This document shows positions 57,945 to 64,000 of a DNA stretch of 64,000 nt, piece by piece (position 1 is the stretch's first letter; every line of letters begins with the position of its first letter). The notes under the pieces were generated by a model, which made no database searches, was not told where the DNA came from, and saw nothing but the letters and a program-made list of their open reading frames with translations. Position numbers and translations under genes: made by a program. This DNA comes from FLUQ01 sp031550605 (GTDB taxonomy: Bacteria; Desulfobacterota; Desulfovibrionia; Desulfovibrionales; Desulfovibrionaceae). The DNA lies in contig JAVBOK010000070.1 of the NCBI GenBank assembly GCA_031550605.1, forward strand, positions 1-64,000. Direction: 5' to 3'.

Positions 57945-59924
57945 CTACAACATGCCCAGGTCCCAGTTGAATTCGCTGGTCCGCTTGCTTTCCACGCTCT
58001 GCGGCGCCCATTCGGCGAAGGTTGCGAACAGGCAGTATCCGGCTTTTTCCAGGGCCGGCCGGCGGGCTGTGATGTCCAGGGGCCAGGCCGGATACAGCCA
58101 GTAGTTCTGGCCGTAACGCCGGGCCCAGAAATTTTCGCCTTTGGGGCTCTGGAACGGTTCGTCCGGTTTCAGCGGGGCGATGCTGTGCCGGGTGATGCCC
58201 ATGGGCCAGTAGCCGGAAAGTACCACGCCCAGGGGCAGGGGGCTTTGCCGGGGCAGTTCCAGCATATCCTCGCCCCCCAGTTCAGGGCTGACGAAGGCGG
58301 CGGAAAAGCCCATGCGCTGCAGCACGGCCAGCGCCGCCGCGTTGCTGGTGTTGCAGAAGGGGCCGGCGGTCAGCACGGCCTTGTCCTGCGGGGTGAAATA
58401 CGCGGCCTGCCAGGGTTCGTTGCACACGAAATGGCGCGCGCCGCCTCGCAACGCCGCCTGGATCGCGCGCTGCCAGGATTCTTCCTCGTCCGGCCAGATC
58501 ACCGGGGGCAGCCACCAGGAAATACGGGCGAACAGGGTACGCGATACCGATTCCAGCGCGCGGGGGGACAGCCACAGGCCCTGCACGGTGCCGGGCCTGA
58601 TGCCGCTTTTGCCGTCGCGGCCTTTGGGCAGGCTGCCGCGCAGCACGATATCCAGAGGTCTGGCGGGTTTTGCCGGGGCCGGGCCTTTCCAGTCGAAAAC
58701 GACCTCCGCTTCCGGCCGGGCCCTGGCCGCCTGCAGCCGCTGGTCCCATTCCCTGAGCAGGGCGGTCAGTTCCGGCTCGCGCCGGTCGATGAGAAAGACC
58801 GGGGTGTTGTTCTTCGGGGTCTTGTGCCTGGGCAGGCCCAGGGTCAGGGTGCCTCCCTTGGGCACGGCGCGGGTCACGGGCATGGTGGCGTGCCAGGGTT
58901 CGTCCTCCACCCCGATGCGCAGGTAATCACGGACCAGCAGGTCGAAACGCGGTTTGACGACGAAGCGGCCGTCCTTGTCCCGGCCGACCTTGCCGCACAG
59001 CAGGCCGGAACTGGTCTGGCCGTCCACCGCCGTGGGGGATGCGTCCTTTTGCGGCAGAAAGCGGGCGCGGGTGAAAGGGCGGCCCAACGCCATATCCAGA
59101 ATGTCCAGCGCTTCCTTGCGCAGTTTGGGGTCGTCGCCGTAATCGCGCAGCATGCGGTACGCGGTGGTGGCGTAATACACGTAATGGGGGCCTTTTTTGC
59201 GACCTTCTATTTTCCAGGACACGATGCCGGGCAGAGTCATCAGGACCTTGACCAGCACGTCCAGGGACAGATCCAGGCAGGAGAAGAAACGGCCCTGCTT
59301 GCCCTTTTGGACATACTGCCGGCGGCAGGGCTGCACGCAGCGGCCGCGCAGGCCGCTTTTGCCGCCCATATAGCTGGACCACCAGCAGCGGCCGGATACG
59401 CAGTAGCACAGCGCGCCGTGGATGAAGACCTCGTAGCCCAGCCCTTCCGGCCGGGCCGCGTCCATGGTTTTCAACTCGTCGACGGACAGCTCGCGGGGCA
59501 GGATGACCCGGTCCGCGCCCGCGTCCCTGGCGGATTGCACCGCCAGCGGATGGGTGACGTTGGCCAGGGTGGACAGATAGATCTCGCCGGTGAAGCCGGT
59601 CTGGCGGGCCAGGTCGATGGCCCCCAGATCCTGCACGATCAGCGCGTCCGGGGCCGCGCCCAGGCAGACCCGTTTGATCAGCCGGCCGGCGGCGGACAGG
59701 TCGCCGGGTTTGAGCAGGGTATTCAGCGCCACGTACACCCGGCGGCTTTCGCTGTGGGCCAGATCCACCATGCGCGAAAGTTCCAGGGTGGAAAAGTTGT
59801 CCGCCGCCATGCGGGCGGAAAAATGCTTGAGTCCCAGATACACGGCATCCGCGCCGGCGGCGAAGGCGGCCAGGGCGGAGGCCGTATCCCCGGCCGGAGA
59901 GAGTATTTCAGGTCTGTGTTCCAT
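57945..59924 (-). CDS. Peptidase U32 family protein (RlhA-like)
   Basis: The 659-residue protein has the U32 barrel N-terminus (EILSPAGDTASALAAFAAGADAVYLGLKHFSAR) and the signature EVFIHGALCYCVSGRCWWSSYMGGKSGLRGRCVQPCR, whose cysteines bind an Fe-S cluster in characterised members. In E. coli, RlhA (YdcP) carries out tRNA or 23S rRNA C-hydroxylation with prephenate; others are called collagenases. The hydroxylase type seems more likely. The long C-terminal half (DUF3656-like position) is also present. No operon partner. Confidence 0.85.
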   Translation of the reverse strand: MEHRPEILSPAGDTASALAAFAAGADAVYLGLKHFSARMAADNFSTLELSRMVDLAHSESRRVYVALNTLLKPGDLSAAGRLIKRVCLGAAPDALIVQDLGAIDLARQTGFTGEIYLSTLANVTHPLAVQSARDAGADRVILPRELSVDELKTMDAARPEGLGYEVFIHGALCYCVSGRCWWSSYMGGKSGLRGRCVQPCRRQYVQKGKQGRFFSCLDLSLDVLVKVLMTLPGIVSWKIEGRKKGPHYVYYATTAYRMLRDYGDDPKLRKEALDILDMALGRPFTRARFLPQKDASPTAVDGQTSSGLLCGKVGRDKDGRFVVKPRFDLLVRDYLRIGVEDEPWHATMPVTRAVPKGGTLTLGLPRHKTPKNNTPVFLIDRREPELTALLREWDQRLQAARARPEAEVVFDWKGPAPAKPARPLDIVLRGSLPKGRDGKSGIRPGTVQGLWLSPRALESVSRTLFARISWWLPPVIWPDEEESWQRAIQAALRGGARHFVCNEPWQAAYFTPQDKAVLTAGPFCNTSNAAALAVLQRMGFSAAFVSPELGGEDMLELPRQSPLPLGVVLSGYWPMGITRHSIAPLKPDEPFQSPKGENFWARRYGQNYWLYPAWPLDITARRPALEKAGYCLFATFAEWAPQSVESKRTSEFNWDLGML

Positions 59925-60137
59925 AATGGGGGCATAGTATGCTTCCCTCTCGCGTTTCTCAAGGGAAAAGGCCCGGGCGGCCCCGTTGCGCTCGCCGTCT
60001 CGTTCCGCAGAGGGCGTCCCGACGGGCGCAGGGGAGCCATGCCGCTGCCGGAGCGCAAGGCAGCGTCCCGTTCCGGTGCACCCGGCTTTGTCAAAACCCC
60101 TCTTGCGCTGCGGCCTTCATCCCCCTAGAATGCCAGC

Positions 60138-60164
60138 CGGGGCCCACAGTTTTTTTCGGCCCCG
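60138..60164 (+). promoter_or_regulatory. Leader hairpin immediately before the pyrK ribosome site
   Basis: CGGGGCC (60138-60144) pairs with GGCCCCG (60158-60164); the loop contains seven T. The stem ends one base before the AGAGG ribosome site of pyrK. It may affect translation or be a leader terminator without T-tract. Confidence 0.4.
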
Positions 60165-60174
60165 AGAGGTGCGC

Positions 60175-61008
60175 ATGACCAACCCCATCTGCCGCGAACT
60201 GCGGGTTCTGTCCCTGCAGGCCCACAGCGCCCCCGACGCCCCCGGCGGGCAGCTGTTCACTTTGCGCCTGGCCTCCCCCGGCTGGGAAAGCTGGCTGCCC
60301 GGCCAGTTCGTGATGCTGCGGCCCGGAACCGTGAACGCCGACGTGTTCTGGGCGCGGCCTTTTTCCATATCCCGGGCGGATTCTTCGGAACTACGCGTCA
60401 TTTTTCAGGTTGCGGGCCGGGGCACGGACCTTTTGCGGCGGGTGCGGTCCGGCGACATGCTGGATGTCTGGGGGCCGCTGGGCAACGGCTTCGCCGTGAG
60501 CGAAAAAGGCCCCACCCTGCTGCTGGCCGGCGGCATCGGCATCGCGCCCTTTGTGGGCTATATCGAGCGGCACCCGGCCCCGTGGACCCTGAGTCTGGAT
60601 TTCGGCCACCGCTTGCCTCTGGACTGCTATCCTTTTGCCGACTGCAGGATGGTCGAGGCCCGCAGCCACCTGGAATGCGGGCTGGACGATCTGGCCTGCT
60701 TTCTGGGCATTCTGGAAAAGGGCATCGCCGACGTGGCGGCCAGGGAGGGCCTGGCGCTGGCCTGCGGCCCCATGCCCTTTTTGCGGTCTGTGCAGAAATT
60801 CGCCTTGGCGCACAAGGCCCAGGTCCAGCTGTCGCTGGAAACGCGCATGGCCTGCGGCTGCGGCGTGTGTCTGGGCTGCGTGGTCAGGGCCGCGCCGGAG
60901 GGAGGACACGGCGAAGGGCCGCCCGCGCCCGGGCAGTTCCGCCACGTGCAGACCTGCACCTGCGGGCCGGTGTTCCGGGCCGACCAGGTTGACCTTTCCA
61001 CAGCGTGA
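60175..61008 (+). CDS. pyrK: Dihydroorotate dehydrogenase electron transfer subunit
   Basis: The 277-residue flavoprotein carries FAD and a 2Fe-2S cluster and links PyrD to NAD+ in pyrimidine synthesis. The FAD-binding RPFSIS motif, GGIGIAPFVGY of the NAD domain, and the cluster Cys set CGCGVCLGC...C are present. The ATG at 60175 has AGAGG upstream. pyrD follows, but with a 194-base repeat-bearing gap instead of the usual tight spacing. Confidence 0.92.
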   Translation: MTNPICRELRVLSLQAHSAPDAPGGQLFTLRLASPGWESWLPGQFVMLRPGTVNADVFWARPFSISRADSSELRVIFQVAGRGTDLLRRVRSGDMLDVWGPLGNGFAVSEKGPTLLLAGGIGIAPFVGYIERHPAPWTLSLDFGHRLPLDCYPFADCRMVEARSHLECGLDDLACFLGILEKGIADVAAREGLALACGPMPFLRSVQKFALAHKAQVQLSLETRMACGCGVCLGCVVRAAPEGGHGEGPPAPGQFRHVQTCTCGPVFRADQVDLSTA

Positions 61009-61081
61009 AGTACATTGCCGTTGAGTTTTTTCGATGCGCCGGTTTTGCGGAAAAACAAAAGGCAGTCCTTTTCGGATGCGT

Positions 61082-61185
61082 GCAAGCCGAATCGGCTTGT
61101 ACTCCAAGCACGCCGCGCTGTCCGCCCGCGGGCGGATACTTCGCTGCGCCACGTATCAGCAGGCATTTTCAAAGTGAAAATGCCC
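61082..61185 (+). repeat. Dispersed repeat module A with GCATTTTC hairpin, between pyrK and pyrD
   Basis: GCAAGCCGAATCGGCTTG, GCACGCCGCGCTGTCCGCCCGCGGGCGGATAC and the hairpin GGCATTTTCAAAGTGAAAATGCC (61161-61183) are the fullest copy of module A in the window. Confidence 0.7.
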
Positions 61186-61202
61186 TACCTTCCGGAGCGC
61201 CC

Positions 61203-62141
61203 ATGTCCATCCCGCTTCCTTCCCCGGCCGTGACCCTGCCCGCGCAGGGCGGCGCGCTGCATCTGAAAAACCCCATCCTGACGGCCTCGGGCACGTGCGG
61301 CTACGGCCTGGAACTCGCTCCATACGGCGACGTGAGTTCCCTGGGCGGCATGGTGCTCAAGGGAATTTCCCTGAAGCCCCGCGAAGGCAATCCCATGCCG
61401 CGCATCGCGGAAACGCCTTCGGGCATGCTCAATGCCATCGGCCTGCAGAACTGCGGGGTGGAAGTTTTTGTGCGCGAAAAGCTGCCGCAGCTGCCCTGGC
61501 GGGATGTGCCCGTCATCGCCAACCTGTACGCCACCAGTCTGGAAGAATATGCGGAACTGGCTTCCATCCTGGCGGCGGAAAAGGGCATCGCGGCTCTGGA
61601 GGTCAACATATCCTGCCCCAACGTCAAGGCGGGCGGGGTGCTGTTCGGCCAGGACCCGAAACTGGCGGAAGAGGTCACCGGCGCGGCGAAAAAGGCGGCG
61701 GGGGGCAAACCCGTGATCGTCAAGCTCTCGCCCAACGTCACGGATATCACCGCGATCGCCGGGGCCTGCGAAGCGGGCGGGGCGGACATGCTCAGCTGCA
61801 TCAACACCCTGCAGGGCATGGCCGTGGATATCGCCACACGAAAACCCCGGCTGGCCAACGTCATCGGCGGTCTGTCCGGTCCGGCGGTAAAGCCTGTGGC
61901 CCTGCGCTGCGTGTGGCAGGTGGCAAGGGCGGTGCGCATCCCGGTCATCGGCCTGGGCGGCATTGCAACCGTGGACGACGTGCTGGAATTCATCCTGGCC
62001 GGGGCGCACGCGGTGCAGGTGGGCACCGCCACCTTCACCCGGCCGGACACGGTGTTCCGTCTGGCCGCCGCCCTGCCGCAGGCCATGCTGCGGTATGGCA
62101 TCACGGATCTGGACGCGTTCCGGGGCACTCTGGCCGTGTGA
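61203..62141 (+). CDS. pyrD: Dihydroorotate dehydrogenase, class 1B catalytic subunit
   Basis: This 312-residue FMN enzyme oxidises dihydroorotate to orotate and passes electrons to PyrK. The catalytic Cys of class 1B is in EVNISCPNVKAGG (about 138). GTCGYG, NAIGLQN and the phosphate-binding GLGGIATVDDVLEFILAGAHAVQVGTA are as expected. GGAG precedes the ATG at 61203. Confidence 0.95.
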   Translation: MSIPLPSPAVTLPAQGGALHLKNPILTASGTCGYGLELAPYGDVSSLGGMVLKGISLKPREGNPMPRIAETPSGMLNAIGLQNCGVEVFVREKLPQLPWRDVPVIANLYATSLEEYAELASILAAEKGIAALEVNISCPNVKAGGVLFGQDPKLAEEVTGAAKKAAGGKPVIVKLSPNVTDITAIAGACEAGGADMLSCINTLQGMAVDIATRKPRLANVIGGLSGPAVKPVALRCVWQVARAVRIPVIGLGGIATVDDVLEFILAGAHAVQVGTATFTRPDTVFRLAAALPQAMLRYGITDLDAFRGTLAV

Positions 62142-62194
62142 GACTCGGCTGTTGAATCCGGGGCAGGCGCACATGGCGGACGCGCGCGGCCTTT

Positions 62195-62917
62195 TCAAAT
62201 GCCCCGCCGGTAGGAGGCGGGCGGGCTTTTCTGCGGGACGTTGCCGGACAGGGCGCGCAGGCCGGCCAGGATGAAACGAAACAGATCGTCCGGCATGCCG
62301 TGGGCGTCGGCGGCCGTGGCGGGCAGCAGGCGGGTGCGCAGCTCCGCCGGCAGCAGAATCAGGCTGAGGCAGGGCAGAACGGAAAAGGCCAGCCCCCGCT
62401 GGGCCAGGGGATGTTCCGGGGGCAGGCCGAGAATTTCGGCGATCAGGCCGCGCGCCAACAGCATTTTGGGCCGCACCGCCTGGGTGATGACGGCGGGCAG
62501 TTGGGGCGACGGGGTCACCAGTTCGCGCAGAAACACGGCAACGCCCCACAGGCCGGACGCGCCCGTTGCCGTGCGCACGAAATGCGCCAGCAGATTCCGC
62601 AGCCTGTCCTCGGCGGGCCCGTCCGACCCGGTGATTGCCTGCAGATCGTCCAGGCTGATGATCTGGCGGTGTCCTTCGATCATCACTTCTTCATACAGCC
62701 GTTCCTTGCTGCCGAAATAATAGTTCACCGCCGCCACGTTGGCCCCGGCTTTGGCGCAAATCTCCTTGCTGGTGGCGTCCGCGTAGCCGCGCTCGGCAAA
62801 AACCTCGCCCGCGGCCTGCAACAGGTGCGTGCGGGTGGCCAGACCGTCCTGGCGCCTGCCTTTCCGGCGAGGCGAAGCAAGGCGCCCGGTTGCGGGAGCG
62901 CACGTCGCGGTATCCAT
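62195..62917 (-). CDS. TetR family regulator with CecR-like C-terminal domain
   Basis: The 240-residue repressor has a 25-residue basic lead and then the TetR helix-turn-helix (THLLQAAGEVFAERGYADATSKEICAKAGANVAAVNYYFGSKERLYEEVM). The C-terminal ligand domain resembles DUF1956/CecR (LRNLLAHFVRTATG, FLRELVTPSPQL). It is divergent from a membrane fusion protein gene and probably controls it; CecR in E. coli controls a similar ybhG-type set. Confidence 0.88.
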   Translation of the reverse strand: MDTATCAPATGRLASPRRKGRRQDGLATRTHLLQAAGEVFAERGYADATSKEICAKAGANVAAVNYYFGSKERLYEEVMIEGHRQIISLDDLQAITGSDGPAEDRLRNLLAHFVRTATGASGLWGVAVFLRELVTPSPQLPAVITQAVRPKMLLARGLIAEILGLPPEHPLAQRGLAFSVLPCLSLILLPAELRTRLLPATAADAHGMPDDLFRFILAGLRALSGNVPQKSPPASYRRGI

Positions 62918-62945
62918 GTCCGGTATATAGCGGTTCTTTTTTTAA

Positions 62946-62973
62946 AAGTAAATTTAAAATGAAAATTTGACTT
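62946..62973. promoter_or_regulatory. Candidate operator between the TetR gene and the membrane fusion protein gene
   Basis: AAGTAAATTT (62946-62955) and AAATTTGACTT (62963-62973) form an imperfect inverted repeat in an AT-rich block, with one base slipped. Its position in the short divergent promoter region fits a TetR-type operator. Confidence 0.5.
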
Positions 62974-63035
62974 AAAAAATATTTTTGATATGGTGGAAGC
63001 ACGCTATTTCCGGTGCAAACGGTTTCGAGGTCCGC

Positions 63036-64000
63036 ATGAAACGCATGACGCCCGTTCTTTTGTTTCTCGGCCTGGCCGGCTGGATGGCCTGGCATCTGCT
63101 TCAGCCCGACGGGACCGTGTCCGACGCCGTCGTTCTGTACGGCAACGTGGATCAGCGCCAGGTGGATCTGGCCTTCATTGATGCGGAACGCATTGCCGAG
63201 GTTGTGGTGGAAGAGGGTGAAACCGTGCGCCCGAGGCAGGTGGTTGCCCGGTTGGAAACCCGCCGTCTGCGCGACCGCATCGCGGAAAGCGAAGCGTCCG
63301 TCGCGGCCGCGACCGCCGCCCTGGAGCGGCTGCGGAACGGCACGCGTCCGGAAGAGATCGACCAGGCCCGTTCCGCCGTGGCCGCCGCGGAAGCGGAAGC
63401 CGCATACGCCCAGCAGCAGTTTCAGCGGTATTCCGGCATCTGGCAGCATTCCAGGGGGGTGGCGGTCAGCGTCCAGGATGTGGATGCCGCGAGGTCGCAG
63501 CATACTGTGGCGCAGGCCAGACTGGTGCAGGCCCAAAAGGCCCTGGTTCTGGCGGAAATCGGCCCTCGGCGGGAGGATATCGTCGAGGCCTCCGCTGTGC
63601 TGCAAGCCCGGCAGCGCACCTTGGAACTCTTGCGCAACCAGTTGGGCGACGCCGAGTTGAAAAGCCCGGCCGCCGCCGTGGTGCGCGCCCGGCTGATGGA
63701 GCCGGGGGAAATGGCTTCACCCCAGCGGCCGGTGCTTTCCCTGGCCGTGATTTCGCCCAAGTGGGTGCGGGCCTATATATCGGAAACGGACCTGGGCCGG
63801 GTACGGCCCGGCATGGCGGCAACGGTCCGCACGGACGGGCGCCCCGACGATCCGGTGGACGGCAGCGTCGGCTTCATTTCATCCGTGGCCGAATTCACTC
63901 CCAAAACCGTGCAGACTCCGGAACTGCGCACCGCCCTGGTTTACGAGATCCGCGTGTATGTGCGGGATACGGACGACAGGCTGCGTCTGGGCATGCCCGC
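63036..64000 (+). CDS. HlyD/YbhG-type membrane fusion protein (partial, runs off the window)
   Basis: At least 321 residues are coded; the gene is cut by the window end. One N-terminal membrane helix (about 5-22) is followed by a lipoyl-like half (VVLYGNVDQRQVDLAFIDAERIAEVVVEEGETVRPRQVVARLET), a long coiled coil, then the second lipoyl half (ELKSPAAAVVRARLMEPGEMASPQRPVLSL) and the beta barrel (YISETDLGRVRPGMAATVRTDG). Such periplasmic adaptors serve ABC efflux pumps; a transporter gene should follow outside. The TetR gene is divergent. Confidence 0.9.
   Translation, partial: MKRMTPVLLFLGLAGWMAWHLLQPDGTVSDAVVLYGNVDQRQVDLAFIDAERIAEVVVEEGETVRPRQVVARLETRRLRDRIAESEASVAAATAALERLRNGTRPEEIDQARSAVAAAEAEAAYAQQQFQRYSGIWQHSRGVAVSVQDVDAARSQHTVAQARLVQAQKALVLAEIGPRREDIVEASAVLQARQRTLELLRNQLGDAELKSPAAAVVRARLMEPGEMASPQRPVLSLAVISPKWVRAYISETDLGRVRPGMAATVRTDGRPDDPVDGSVGFISSVAEFTPKTVQTPELRTALVYEIRVYVRDTDDRLRLGMP

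Overview
The window comes from a GC-rich (about 60 % by eye), strictly or facultatively anaerobic, flagellated, Gram-negative bacterium, most probably a member of the Desulfovibrionaceae or a close relative. The reasons are a membrane-associated cytochrome c nitrite reductase NrfHA, an NADH-sensing Rex repressor, several lactate-permease family transporters, aspartase, a TAXI-type TRAP system, a chemoreceptor whose PAS domain carries a cysteine cluster, and an F0 ATP synthase cluster (atpZ/I-atpB-atpE) without F1 genes beside it. The family assignment is inferred from gene content and would need a marker-gene tree. No tRNA, rRNA or CRISPR array was seen.

Layout. 0-12 kb: a 2-hydroxyacid dehydrogenase; an Asp-rich hypothetical protein; nrfHA (minus strand) with a strong terminator; aspA; groES-groEL behind a textbook CIRCE operator; a glycine-zipper lipoprotein; an RRM RNA-binding protein; a zinc-ribbon protein; two tandem small heat-shock proteins. 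12-24.4 kb: a divergent lactate-permease-like transporter with a nitroreductase, a class III aminotransferase, truA, a detached fliJ plus MotE-like pair, terC, and a four-gene operon (TAXI receptor, DUF1850, fused TRAP permease, opine-dehydrogenase-family oxidoreductase). 24.8-34.7 kb: rarD, a SLOG-fold protein, rex with a SAM hydroxide adenosyltransferase, atpZ-atpI-atpB-atpE, then a lipoprotein cluster (large TPR-like lipoprotein, YcfL, LpoB, a second LpoB/CsgG-like lipoprotein) and a TPR protein. 34.9-41.2 kb: the flagellar operon flgB-flgC-fliE-fliF-fliG-fliH-fliI behind a sigma-54 promoter. 41.5-50 kb: transaldolase, a coiled-coil/OmpA two-gene module, a chemoreceptor with a sigma-28-like promoter, a truncated group II intron fragment, and an AsmA protein. 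50.5-64 kb: a variant acetate kinase, a canonical lactate permease, a lipoprotein hydrolase, an iron-sulfur aldo/keto reductase, a radical SAM/SPASM protein, a U32 peptidase family protein, pyrK-pyrD, and a TetR regulator divergent from a membrane fusion protein that runs off the end.

Two layers of structure are not explained by genes. First, the spacers carry several families of short dispersed repeats (a GCGTTTTC hairpin close to stop codons, and at least five longer modules A to E). They recombine as mosaics and also sit inside operons, between fliH and fliI and between pyrK and pyrD. Second, 47758-48000, just behind a terminator-like hairpin, matches domain I of a group IIC intron with no reverse transcriptase or domain V visible.

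The most promising less-described protein systems are the coiled-coil plus OmpA/BON membrane protein pair (42389-44870), the TRAP-TAXI/opine dehydrogenase operon (19833-24401), and the acetate kinase homologue with substituted active-site residues (50539-51738).
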